DNA of 20,996 bases from an uncultured Pseudomonadota bacterium (lineage in GTDB: Bacteria; Pseudomonadota; Gammaproteobacteria; Burkholderiales; SG8-41): NCBI GenBank assembly GCA_946885605.1, contig CAMPGR010000057.1, positions 1 through 20,996 of the forward strand, given 5' to 3'. Made by a program: the position numbers and the translations under genes. Below the pieces are notes generated by a model that worked only from the letters and a program-made list of their open reading frames with translations, was not told where the DNA came from and searched no databases. Of the stretch, positions 7,072 through 15,660 are shown in pieces; positions within the stretch are counted from its first letter, which is position 1, and every line of letters starts with the position of its first letter.

Positions 7072-8796
7072 TCAGGCGTTCAGGCGGGCGAGGAGCGCGC
7101 GCAGCTTCTCCGGGTTCTCGGTGCGTAGCATCCTCAGCGCGATCGGCCGGATCTGCTGCAGGTTGGATTTGAGGATGTTCTGCTTGACGTCGAGGAGGTG
7201 CGCCGAGTGCATCGAGTACTGGCGCAGCCCCAGGGCGAGGAGCAGGCGCGTGAGCCGCACATCGCCGGCCATCTCGCCGCATAGCGCGACCGGGACATTC
7301 GCCTTGGCCGCGGCGCGGAAGATATGGGCGAGGAGATTGAGCACCGCGGGATGCAGTGGATCGTAGAGATGCGCCACCGTGTCGTCACTGCGATCCACCG
7401 CGAGCACGTACTGGATGAGATCGTTCGTTCCGACCGAGAGGAAATCGAGCTTGCGCGTCAATATGCCGAGCGCGAGCGCCGCAGCAGGCACTTCCACCAT
7501 GCCGCCCACCTTCACACTGCCGTACGGCAGCCCCTCGGCCTCGAGGCTCGCCTTGGCCTGCGCGATCATCTGCAGCACCTGGTCCACTTCGGCGGCATTC
7601 ATGAGCATCGGGATCAGGATGTTGACCCGCCCGTAATGCGAGGCGCGCAACATGGCCCGCAATTGCGTGAGAAAACGCCGCGGCTCCGTGAGCGAGAGCC
7701 GGATCGCGCGCAGGCCGAGCGCCGGGTTGACGGTGGAGCCGTTGATCGCTTCGAGCTGCTTGTCGGCGCCCAGATCGCAGGTGCGTATGGTGACCGGCAG
7801 CCCCTCCATGCCTTCGACGACCCTGCGGTAAGCGTCGAACTGCTCCTCTTCGTCCGGCAGTTCGTTGCGGTTCAGGAAAAGGAACTCGGTACGAAAGAGC
7901 CCCACGCCCATGGCGCCGTTCTCGCGCGCCGCCACGACATCGCCCGGCAGCTCGATATTCGCCTGCAGCTCGACCGCGATGCCATCGAGGGTCACCGGGC
8001 GCGTATCGCGCAGGCGCTTCAACTTCTGGCGCTCGATGTCGAACGCGTGCTGCCTGAACTGGTACTCCGCCAGCACGTGCGGGTCCGGATCGACGATGAC
8101 GATGCCCTCCGTGCCGTCGACGATGACCACCTCGTTTTCGCGTATCAGCTGGCGCGCATTGTGGAGCGCGACGATGCACGGGACGTTGAGGCTCCGCGCC
8201 ACGACCGCGGTATGCGAGGTGGCGCCGCCGAGATCGGTAATGAAGCTTGCGAACTGATGGGGCTTGAACTGCACCACGTCGGCCGGCGAGAGATCGTGGG
8301 CGACGAGCACGCGGCTGTGCCGCGCATCGCTCGCCGGCGGGGGCGTGTAGCCCGGCTGGCCGTAGAGCGCCTTCATAATGCGCTCGACCACCTGCACCAC
8401 GTCGGCCCTGCGTTCGCGCAGATACGCGTCCTCGATTTCCTCGAACTGCGCGAGCAGCGCGTCCATCTGTACCCGCAGCGCCCATTCCGCATTGCATTGC
8501 TCCGACTCGATGATGCGGCACGGAATGACCGAGAGCGTCGCGTCGTTCAGGATCATGAGGTGGAGGTCGATGAATGCCGCAAACTCGGCCGGCGCGGACG
8601 CCGGCACGGTTGCGCGCAAGTCCTCGAGCTCCGAGCGCACGGTCGCGACGGCGGCATCGTAGCGCGCGCACTCGTCCGCCACCTGGGAGACGGGGATCTC
8701 GTAGTGGGCGGCCTCGAGCTTCGCGCGCGAAACGAGATGCGCGCGGCCGATGGCGATGCCGCCCGAAACGCCCACGCCATGGAGGACGAAGCTCAT
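7072..8796 (-). CDS. ptsI: PTS enzyme I (phosphoenolpyruvate-protein phosphotransferase)
   Basis: This 574-residue cytoplasmic EI takes phosphate from phosphoenolpyruvate onto a histidine and passes it to HPr. The phosphohistidine lies in GGATSHTAVVAR (about His195). The PEP-binding domain shows GLFRTEFLF, the VGTNDLIQYVLAVDR segment and the catalytic cysteine in ALCGEMAGD. The length is normal. The ATG overlaps the ptsH stop as ATGA. It is the last gene of an EIIA-ptsH-ptsI row, with no sugar-specific EIIB or EIIC in the window, so the relay probably serves regulation. Confidence 0.97.
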   Translation of the reverse strand: MSFVLHGVGVSGGIAIGRAHLVSRAKLEAAHYEIPVSQVADECARYDAAVATVRSELEDLRATVPASAPAEFAAFIDLHLMILNDATLSVIPCRIIESEQCNAEWALRVQMDALLAQFEEIEDAYLRERRADVVQVVERIMKALYGQPGYTPPPASDARHSRVLVAHDLSPADVVQFKPHQFASFITDLGGATSHTAVVARSLNVPCIVALHNARQLIRENEVVIVDGTEGIVIVDPDPHVLAEYQFRQHAFDIERQKLKRLRDTRPVTLDGIAVELQANIELPGDVVAARENGAMGVGLFRTEFLFLNRNELPDEEEQFDAYRRVVEGMEGLPVTIRTCDLGADKQLEAINGSTVNPALGLRAIRLSLTEPRRFLTQLRAMLRASHYGRVNILIPMLMNAAEVDQVLQMIAQAKASLEAEGLPYGSVKVGGMVEVPAAALALGILTRKLDFLSVGTNDLIQYVLAVDRSDDTVAHLYDPLHPAVLNLLAHIFRAAAKANVPVALCGEMAGDVRLTRLLLALGLRQYSMHSAHLLDVKQNILKSNLQQIRPIALRMLRTENPEKLRALLARLNA

Positions 8797-9062
8797 TCCT
8801 CCTCGCCGAATCGGTCCGCGATCAGTCGCTCGAGCGCCTGCATCGCTGCCGCTTCATCGGGCCCGTCGGTCTCGATCACCATGCGTGTGCCCTTGGCCGC
8901 CGCAAGCATCATCACCCCCATGATGCTTTTCGCATTGACGCGGCGGCCATTGCGGCTCACCCACACGTCGCTCTTGAACTGGCCTGCGACCTGAGTAAGC
9001 CGCGCGGAGGCCCGGGCGTGCAGCCCGAGCCGGTTCAGGATTTCAACTTCCTGTTGCAGCAT
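8793..9062 (-). CDS. ptsH: HPr phosphocarrier protein
   Basis: This 89-residue HPr carries phosphate from EI to EIIA. The phosphorylation site His15 is in RLGLHARAS. Ser46 in NAKSIMGVM is the site used by HPr kinase/phosphorylase in organisms that have it, so dual control is possible. The start at 9062 lies 20 bp inside the preceding EIIA gene, and the stop overlaps ptsI, giving tight translational coupling. Confidence 0.96.
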   Translation of the reverse strand: MLQQEVEILNRLGLHARASARLTQVAGQFKSDVWVSRNGRRVNAKSIMGVMMLAAAKGTRMVIETDGPDEAAAMQALERLIADRFGEEE

Positions 9063-9465
9063 TGTGAACGGTGGCCAGCGGGGGCGGCACGCGCACCACC
9101 CCTTCGCAGCCTCCGCTCACGGCCTTGGTGACGATCGTCTGCAGACTGCGGTCGCGGTAGGTGAGCGCCCGTATGAGCATGGGAAGGCTTACGCCGGCGA
9201 CGGCCTCGACCTTGCCGGGCACGACGAGCTTTTGCGCGATGTTGGAAGGCGAGCCGCCGTACATGTCCGTCAGGATCAGCACGCCATGGCTCTTGTCCAG
9301 CTCCTTCACGAGCTCGCGCGCCTGGGGGAGGAGTAGCAGCGGGTCGTCCTGCGCGGTGACGCCCAGCTGGCGCAGGCGAGGCGGACGCTTGTTGAGCACG
9401 TGGCTCGCGCAGTGAATGAGGCTCTCGCCGAGCATGCCGTGCGTAATGATGAGTATCCCTATCAT
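9043..9465 (-). CDS. Mannose-family PTS EIIA domain protein
   Basis: This 140-residue stand-alone EIIA of the mannose-sorbose-fructose family has the N-terminal MIGILIITHGMLGESL, where His9 is the phospho-acceptor. The conserved LTDMYGGSPSN segment (about residues 66-76) is also present. A good ribosome site (AGGG) precedes the ATG at 9465. No cognate EIIB, EIIC or EIID is present, as is usual for the incomplete PTS of betaproteobacteria. A regulatory role is likely, but the target cannot be named from sequence. Confidence 0.93.
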   Translation of the reverse strand: MIGILIITHGMLGESLIHCASHVLNKRPPRLRQLGVTAQDDPLLLLPQARELVKELDKSHGVLILTDMYGGSPSNIAQKLVVPGKVEAVAGVSLPMLIRALTYRDRSLQTIVTKAVSGGCEGVVRVPPPLATVHNAATGS

Positions 9466-9513
9466 GATCCCTGCCGCACCTAACGATGCGTTATTCTACG
9501 CCACTGCGGTTCA

Positions 9514-10449
9514 TCAGGCTTTCTCTATGACATCGAGCATCATGCCGGCCACATTGAACCCGGTCTGCTCGGTGATTTCCTGGAAACAGGTGGGGCTCGT
9601 CACGTTGACTTCGGTGAGATAGTCGCCGATCACGTCGAGTCCGACGAGGAGCAGGCCTTCCGCGGCAAAGGTGGGGCCGAGTGCCGCGGCGATCTCGCGG
9701 TCGCGCGCGGTAAGCGGCCGGGCGGTGCCCGTTCCCCCCGCGGCGAGGTTGCCGCGCGTTTCGCCTTTTTTCGGAATGCGCGCGAGCGAGTAGGGCACGG
9801 GTTCGCCGCCGATCACGAGCACGCGCTTGTCGCCCTCCCGGATCTCCGGGATGAAGCGCTGCGCCATCACCGTGCGACGCCCGTAGTGCGTGACGGTCTC
9901 GATGATGACGTTGACGTTGTGGTCTTCCCCGTGCACGCGGAAAACGGAAATGCCGCCCATGCCGTCGAGCGGCTTCAGGATGATGTCGCGATGCTCGGCG
10001 AGAAAGTCGCGGATCAGGCTCTCCTTCCGCGTGACGAGCGAAGGGGCGGTGAACTCGGGGAAGCGGGCGATCGCCATCTTCTCGTTGTAATCGCGGATCG
10101 CGCGCGGCCGGTTGATGATCCGCGCGCCGCGCATTTCGGCGAGCTCGAGCAGGTACGTGCTGTAGACGTACTCCATGTCGAATGGCGGGTCCTTGCGCAT
10201 CAGCACCGCGTCGAACCGCTCCAGCGCGCTCTCCACCGGCGGCTCGCTGCGATACCACGCCTCTTTGTCGCCGGTGAGATGGAGCCGGCTCGCGATCGCC
10301 GAGACGCCGCCGCGCTGCCACGCGAGGTCCTCCTGCTGCAGGGTGTAGAGCGCGTGTCCGCGCGACGCCGCCTCGCGCATGATGGCGTAGGTGGTGTCCT
10401 TGTAGATCTTGAATTCCTCGAGCGGATCGACGATGAATGCGAGCTTCAC
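9514..10449 (-). CDS. gshB: Glutathione synthetase
   Basis: GshB is an ATP-grasp ligase joining gamma-glutamylcysteine and glycine in the second step of glutathione synthesis. Visible features are the N-terminal KLAFIVDPLEEFKIYKDTT, MRKDPPFDMEYVY (residues about 84-96), ILKPLDGMGG (ATP-grasp loop) and the C-terminal metal-binding stretch YLTEVNVTSPT. I chose the GTG at 10449 because it has GAGG six bases upstream and matches the family N-terminus. An in-frame ATG at 10467 lacks a ribosome site. The stop is 48 bp before the EIIA gene, so the four genes gshB-EIIA-ptsH-ptsI probably form one transcript. Confidence 0.95.
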   Translation of the reverse strand: MKLAFIVDPLEEFKIYKDTTYAIMREAASRGHALYTLQQEDLAWQRGGVSAIASRLHLTGDKEAWYRSEPPVESALERFDAVLMRKDPPFDMEYVYSTYLLELAEMRGARIINRPRAIRDYNEKMAIARFPEFTAPSLVTRKESLIRDFLAEHRDIILKPLDGMGGISVFRVHGEDHNVNVIIETVTHYGRRTVMAQRFIPEIREGDKRVLVIGGEPVPYSLARIPKKGETRGNLAAGGTGTARPLTARDREIAAALGPTFAAEGLLLVGLDVIGDYLTEVNVTSPTCFQEITEQTGFNVAGMMLDVIEKA

Positions 10450-10531
10450 GCTAGGCCTCGATGCCACGCGGCGGGTCGAGCGCCTATTGTAGCCGACCGC
10501 TGCATGGACGCCCGCGGCGTGCAGGGCGGCT

Positions 10532-10561
10532 CAAAGAAAACGGGCGCCGCGAGGCGCCCGT
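10532..10561 (-). terminator. Intrinsic terminator after amtB
   Basis: On the minus strand a perfect 9-bp stem ACGGGCGCC / GGCGCCCGT with loop TCGC (10561-10540) is followed by TTTCTTT. It lies 18 bp beyond the amtB stop and separates the nitrogen operon from gshB downstream on the same strand. Confidence 0.85.
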
Positions 10562-10579
10562 CATCGAGCAAGCCGTCCG

Positions 10580-12055
10580 CTACGAATGGTAAGCCGCTTC
10601 GCCGTGTGAAGTGATATCGAGGCCTTCGCGTTCCTCTTCTTCCGGCACGCGCAGGCCAACGACGAGATCGGCGATCTTGTATGCGATGTAGGCCACGATC
10701 GCGCTCCACACGATCGTCAGTCCCACCGCTTTCGCCTGGATCCACAGCTGATCGAGGATCGGGTTGGAGCCGACCTGCCCGGTCACCCAGTCCGTGACGA
10801 GACCGGGGCCGCCGAGCGTCTGCGAATTGAAAACCCCGGTCAGCAGAGCGCCCAGGATGCCGCCGACCGCGTGCACGCCGAACACGTCCAGCGAATCGTC
10901 CACGCCGTGCCAGCGCTTGAGCTGATTGACGGCCCACAGGCAGACGAGGCCCGCCGCGAGGCCGATCACGAACGCGCCGAAAAGCCCGACGTTGCCGGCT
11001 GCCGGAGTAATGGCCACGAGTCCCGCGACCGCACCGGATGCCGCGCCGAGCATCGACGGCTTGCCCTTCACCAGCCATTCGGCGAAGGTCCACGACAGCA
11101 CCGCGCAGGCCGTCGCGAGGAAGGTGTTGATGAAGGCGAGCGTGGCGGAGTTGCCCGCTTCGAGCGCCGAGCCGGCATTGAAGCCGAACCAGCCCACCCA
11201 CAGTAGCGAGGCGCCGATCATCGTCATCGGCAGGTTGTGCGGCGTCAACGCCTCGCGCCCGTAGCCGATGCGATTGCCCACGAGGTAGGCGCCCACGAGC
11301 CCCGCCACCCCGGCGTTGATGTGCACCACTGTGCCGCCAGCGAAATCGAGCGCGCCCCACTGCCAGATGAGTCCCGCTTTCGCATTGAGGCTGTCGACGA
11401 GCTTCGGATCGGTGTACGCGTCCGGTCCTGGCCAGAACCACACCATGTGGGCGATCGGCGCGTAGGAGAAAGTGAACCAGAGCGCCATGAAGACGAGCAC
11501 GGCCGAGAACCTGGCGCGCTCGGCGAAGGCGCCGACGATGAGGCAGCACGTAATGGCGGCGAAGGTCGCCTGGAACGCGACGAACAGGAGCTCGGGGATG
11601 ACCACGCCCTTGCTGAAGGTCGCAGCCATGGCGAACTCGCCCTTCGCGGGGTCGAACGTGCCGCCGAGGAAGAGGCGGTCGAAATTGCCGAAGAAGGCGT
11701 TGCCCTCGGTGAAGGCGAGGCTGTAACCGTAAATGCACCACAGCACGACGATCAGCGAAAAGGTCACGAACACCTGCATCAGCACGGAGAGCATGTTCTT
11801 CGCCCGCACCATGCCGCCGTAGAAGAGCGCAAGCGCGGGAATGCTCATCATGATGACGAGCACCGTGCACACCAGCATCCACGCCACGTCTCCCTTGTTC
11901 GGCGCGGGCGCCGCGGCGGCAGCCGGCGCGGCGGCTGGCACCTGCGCTTGTGCCGTGGCGGCCGGTTTTTCAGCCGGCTTGTCCTGCGCGTGCGCCGCCA
12001 TGCCCGGGAAAGCGAGCGCGCCGGTGAGCGCAAGTACAGTCAGCAGTTTCTTCAT
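10580..12055 (-). CDS. amtB: Ammonium transporter AmtB with cleavable signal peptide
   Basis: This 491-residue Amt/Rh family channel conducts ammonium across the inner membrane. A signal peptide (residues 1-23, ending AHA-QD) and an Ala/Pro-rich linker (about 29-53) precede eleven or so membrane segments beginning near residue 56. The pore's twin histidines are recognisable in GGTVVHINAG and DVFGVHAVGG. The FAERARF and WVGWFGFNAGS motifs are standard. The cytoplasmic tail after RVPEEEEREGLD would meet GlnK. The ATG has a strong AGGGGAG ribosome site. It is 15 bp downstream of glnK, the usual pairing. Confidence 0.97.
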   Translation of the reverse strand: MKKLLTVLALTGALAFPGMAAHAQDKPAEKPAATAQAQVPAAAPAAAAAPAPNKGDVAWMLVCTVLVIMMSIPALALFYGGMVRAKNMLSVLMQVFVTFSLIVVLWCIYGYSLAFTEGNAFFGNFDRLFLGGTFDPAKGEFAMAATFSKGVVIPELLFVAFQATFAAITCCLIVGAFAERARFSAVLVFMALWFTFSYAPIAHMVWFWPGPDAYTDPKLVDSLNAKAGLIWQWGALDFAGGTVVHINAGVAGLVGAYLVGNRIGYGREALTPHNLPMTMIGASLLWVGWFGFNAGSALEAGNSATLAFINTFLATACAVLSWTFAEWLVKGKPSMLGAASGAVAGLVAITPAAGNVGLFGAFVIGLAAGLVCLWAVNQLKRWHGVDDSLDVFGVHAVGGILGALLTGVFNSQTLGGPGLVTDWVTGQVGSNPILDQLWIQAKAVGLTIVWSAIVAYIAYKIADLVVGLRVPEEEEREGLDITSHGEAAYHS

Positions 12056-12070
12056 TTTGCGTGGCTCCCC

Positions 12071-13248
<1,178 letters not shown>

Positions 13249-13295
13249 ATCTAACGTCCTTTCTTCGAGTAATTCGAGAGTGCGAGGTCCCGGGC

Positions 13296-13312
13296 AGCAC
13301 ATACCGTGCCAG
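13296..13312 (-). promoter_or_regulatory. Sigma-54 (RpoN) promoter for porin-glnK-amtB
   Basis: On the minus strand the sequence CTGGCACGGTATGTGCT has the -24 block TGGCACG and the -12 block TGC. Exactly ten bases separate the invariant GG and GC, as in the RpoN consensus TGGCAC-N5-TTGC; only one T of the -12 block differs. Transcription would start near 13285, about 37 bases before the porin ATG. Confidence 0.72.
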
Positions 13313-13403
13313 CAAATATTTCCCGCCTTGTCAGAGGGTTGGCGTAGAGCCGCGGAAAGCGGGTGTATGCCATGCACAGCTTTGAGGCGCGCCTCCCGGC
13401 CGC

Positions 13404-13420
13404 TGCACCAATGTCGTGCG
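13404..13420. promoter_or_regulatory. NtrC-like enhancer site
   Basis: GCACC, five bases, then CGTGC (13405-13419) differs by one base from the NtrC palindrome GCACC-N5-GGTGC and is flanked by the usual T. It lies about 125 bp upstream of the predicted RpoN start, within the normal range for NtrC enhancers. Only one good site was seen. Confidence 0.55.
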
Positions 13421-13493
13421 CATAGAGGTAAAACCCGCGTTTTCGCCGGGCGGCTTGTGGGACAATCGCTATCGATACTGGGAAAGGCGATTC

Positions 13494-13736
13494 ATGGAAA
13501 ACCGGAGACTGTTCGAGGAGATCAACGAAAGGGTGCGTGCGGTCCTGGCTCAGAGCCCGGCTGCGGATATCGAAAAGAACATGCGGGCGATGCTGGCGGG
13601 GTTCTTCAGCCGGCTCGATCTCGTCACGCGCGAGGAATTCGACGTGCAGCGGGAGGTGCTCGCCCGCACTCGTCAGAAGCTCGCCGAGCTGGAAGCCCGC
13701 GTCGCCGAGCTGGAGGCCCGGAACAAGCAGGCGTAA
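13494..13736 (+). CDS. ubiK: UbiK accessory factor (YqiC/COG2960 family)
   Basis: This 80-residue protein has an amphipathic N-terminal half containing the [32 protein letters not shown] family core (about residues 24-52) and a C-terminal coiled coil of repeated AELEAR units that mediates trimerisation. UbiK proteins assist aerobic ubiquinone synthesis by binding Ubi proteins and membrane lipids. The ATG at 13494 has AAAGG seven bases upstream. It is divergent from the porin gene and is followed by comM, an order I associate with betaproteobacteria. Confidence 0.9.
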   Translation: MENRRLFEEINERVRAVLAQSPAADIEKNMRAMLAGFFSRLDLVTREEFDVQREVLARTRQKLAELEARVAELEARNKQA

Positions 13737-13739
13737 CGA

Positions 13740-13810
13740 GAAAGGATCACCGAGCGAGGCCCGGCGTCGGCGGCATGGCGGTCTGCCGCGTTAATAAGCG
13801 TGATCCTTTC
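13740..13810. repeat. 11-bp perfect inverted repeat enclosing a hairpin, ubiK-comM gap
   Basis: GAAAGGATCAC (13740-13750) is exactly mirrored by GTGATCCTTTC (13800-13810). The 49-bp interior holds a second stem, GCGGCA / TGCCGC (13770-13775 and 13784-13789). No T run follows, so it is not a simple terminator. It starts four bases after the ubiK stop and ends 20 bases before the comM ATG. It may be a leader RNA structure, a regulator's operator pair or a tiny repeat element. Confidence 0.6.
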
Positions 13811-13830
13811 AATACTGATCGGGACCTCGC

Positions 13831-15336
13831 ATGTCTCTGGCTGTCCTCTACAGCCGTGCGCTCTCGGGCATGGAAGCGCCGCTCGTCACGGTGGAGGTGC
13901 ATCTCGCGAACGGGCTACCGAACTTCACCATCGTCGGGCTGCCGGAGGCGGAGGTGAAGGAAGCCAAGGACCGCGTTCGGGCGGCATTGCAGAACGCCCG
14001 CTTCGAGTTTCCGATGCGGCGCATCACGGTCAACCTCGCGCCGGCCGACCTGCCGAAGGAAAGCGGGCGGTTCGATCTCCCGATTGCGCTTGGCATACTG
14101 GCCGCGTCGGGACAATTGCCGCCCGATCGGCTTGCGGAGTACGAGCTCGCGGGGGAGCTTGCGCTGACCGGCGAGTTGAGGCCGATCCGGGGTGCGCTCG
14201 CCATGACCTTCTCCGCCGCACGCGAAAAGCGGGCTTTCATCCTGCCGGAGGCGAGCGCCCAGGAGGCGGCGCTCGTCGAAGATGCGGCGATCTATCCGGC
14301 TCGCTCGCTGCTCCAGGTCTGCGCGCATCTCGCGGGCGTGGAACCGATCGCCCGCTACCGTGGCATGCCGCCCGCCGCGCCCGACGGCTATCCCGACATG
14401 GCGGATGTGAAGGGCCAGGCGCATGCGAAGCGCGCACTGGAGATCGCCGCCGCCGGAGGACACAGCGTTTTGATGGTCGGGCCGCCGGGCACCGGCAAGA
14501 CGATGCTGGCCTCGCGCCTGCCCGGCATCCTGCCGCCAATGACGCCGGAGGAAGCGCTTGCTTCGGCGGCCATCCAATCGCTCGGGAGCGGCGGCTTCGA
14601 TGTTGCGAGGTGGAGACGCCGGCCGTACCGCGCGCCGCATCACACCGCTTCCGCGGTGGCGCTCGTGGGGGGCGGCAGTTTCCCGAGGCCGGGCGAGATA
14701 TCGATGGCGATGCACGGCGTGCTGTTCCTCGACGAATTACCCGAGTTCGACCGCGACGTGCTGGAAGTCCTGCGCGAGCCGCTCGAGTCGGGTCGCATCA
14801 CGGTCTCGCGCGCGGCGCGTCAGGCGGAGTTTCCCGCGCAGTTCCAGCTCATCGCCGCGATGAACCCGTGTCACTGCGGATTTCTCGGCCATTACAACGG
14901 GCGCTGCCATTGCACGCCCGATCAGGTCCTGCGCTACCGCAGAAAAATCTCCGGGCCGCTCCTCGACCGCATCGACGTGCAGATCGAAGTGCCTGCCGTC
15001 CCGCCCGAGGACCTCGCACGCGCGCAAGGCAGCGAGCCTTCGAGTGCGATACGCCAGCGCGTGATCGCGGCGCGCAGCCGCATGAAGGCGCGCCAGGGCA
15101 AAGAGAATGCGCGGCTCGCCACGCGCGACATCGACGCGCACTGCGCGCCTGACGGGCAGGGCGCCGCACTCCTCAAGCAGGCGATCGCGCGGCTCGGCAT
15201 TTCCGCGCGCGGCTATCACCGCACGCTCAAGCTCGCGCGCACGATCGCCGACCTCGCGCAGGCCGAGCGCGTCGGTGCGGCGCACGTGGCGGAAGCGATC
15301 CAGTATCGCCGGCTCGACCGACACACGTTGCCGTAG
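13831..15336 (+). CDS. comM: ComM/YifB family Mg-chelatase-like AAA+ ATPase
   Basis: This 501-residue cytoplasmic protein belongs to the family containing ComM, a hexameric helicase that helps branch migration during natural transformation. The N-terminal ChlI-type domain (residues about 1-170) opens with the typical SLAVLYSRALSGMEAPLVTVEVHL pattern. The Walker A is GPPGTGKT (217-224) and the Walker B is GVLFLDEL (about 296-303). The MNPCHCGFLGH and CTPDQVLRYRRKISGPLLDRID segments are family signatures, and a C-terminal domain closes the protein. Length is normal. Only a weak GGGA ribosome site precedes the ATG. The family is widespread in bacteria not known to be competent. Confidence 0.95.
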   Translation: MSLAVLYSRALSGMEAPLVTVEVHLANGLPNFTIVGLPEAEVKEAKDRVRAALQNARFEFPMRRITVNLAPADLPKESGRFDLPIALGILAASGQLPPDRLAEYELAGELALTGELRPIRGALAMTFSAAREKRAFILPEASAQEAALVEDAAIYPARSLLQVCAHLAGVEPIARYRGMPPAAPDGYPDMADVKGQAHAKRALEIAAAGGHSVLMVGPPGTGKTMLASRLPGILPPMTPEEALASAAIQSLGSGGFDVARWRRRPYRAPHHTASAVALVGGGSFPRPGEISMAMHGVLFLDELPEFDRDVLEVLREPLESGRITVSRAARQAEFPAQFQLIAAMNPCHCGFLGHYNGRCHCTPDQVLRYRRKISGPLLDRIDVQIEVPAVPPEDLARAQGSEPSSAIRQRVIAARSRMKARQGKENARLATRDIDAHCAPDGQGAALLKQAIARLGISARGYHRTLKLARTIADLAQAERVGAAHVAEAIQYRRLDRHTLP

Positions 15337-15456
15337 CGCCAAATAGGGGCATGCCGCATCGTCATGGTGCGCTCGCGAGGCATAACAAACGTAATTCAAG
15401 GAACAAAAAAATTCGCGATGACATGGTTGCGTAACCAGCGCCGATTTTTAATAATT

Positions 15457-15502
15457 GAAGTGCTGAGGATGACTCGGCGTGAGCCGCCGTCCGCAGCGCT
15501 TC
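15457..15502 (+). other. Stable hairpin in the 324-bp comM-dedA gap
   Basis: The region 15337-15660 has no convincing gene. Within it, GAAGTGCTG (15457-15465) pairs with CAGCGCTTC (15494-15502) over nine positions including one G-U. Inside, GGA/TCC and CGGC/GCCG helices close on a GTGA tetraloop. An AATAAT -10-like hexamer (15450-15455) lies 17 bp from a poor -35 (TTGCGT), but its start point would cut into the hairpin. A terminator follows 25 bases later. Together these suggest a structured untranslated RNA, as the comM 3' UTR, a dedA leader or a small RNA. Confidence 0.5.
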
Positions 15503-15527
15503 TTCTTGTGATGAAAGTTGGGATTTG

Positions 15528-15558
15528 CCCGGGCCGCTCGCGCTGTCCGGGTTTTTTT
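15528..15558 (+). terminator. Intrinsic terminator in the comM-dedA gap
   Basis: CCCGG (15528-15532) and CCGGG (15547-15551) form a short GC stem with a 14-base loop, immediately followed by seven T residues. It is about 190 bp beyond comM and about 100 bp before the dedA ATG. It could therefore end a comM transcript, end a small RNA, or attenuate dedA. Confidence 0.7.
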
Positions 15559-15606
15559 CGGCGCTTGCCGTTCCTTTCCCTTACCCGCTCAAAATTCGCG
15601 CCCTGC

Positions 15607-15630
15607 AAGGAGGTCGTCGCGATGGCGTAA
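15607..15630 (+). promoter_or_regulatory. Perfect ribosome site driving a two-codon mini-ORF before dedA
   Basis: AAGGAGG (15607-15613) stands eight bases before ATG GCG TAA (15622-15630), an ORF of just Met-Ala-stop. The dedA ATG follows at 15661 in the same frame but has no ribosome site of its own. The layout suggests reinitiation or a mini-ORF brake on dedA. Alternatively the TAA may be a mutation (for example from CAA) of an older dedA start at 15622. Confidence 0.5.
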
Positions 15631-15660
15631 CATAGCTCATCGCCTGCCGCTTCGCTCCCG

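Noticed and set aside
7324..8994. Long plus-strand ORF opposite ptsI and ptsH
   Set aside because: Antisense shadow of well-conserved EI and HPr; composition is Arg/His/Asp-rich and matches no family.
10486..10491. TACAAT -10-like hexamer upstream of gshB on the minus strand
   Set aside because: No acceptable -35 at 16-18 bp spacing, so a promoter cannot be claimed.
13362..13377. Imperfect palindrome GTGTAT-GCC-ATGCAC as a second NtrC site
   Set aside because: The half-sites are in the wrong orientation for the GCACC-N5-GGTGC pattern; it may be another operator, but there is no basis to name it.
15364..15630. 88-codon plus-strand ORF in the comM-dedA gap
   Set aside because: No ribosome site, no family resemblance, and it runs through an intrinsic terminator and its T run.
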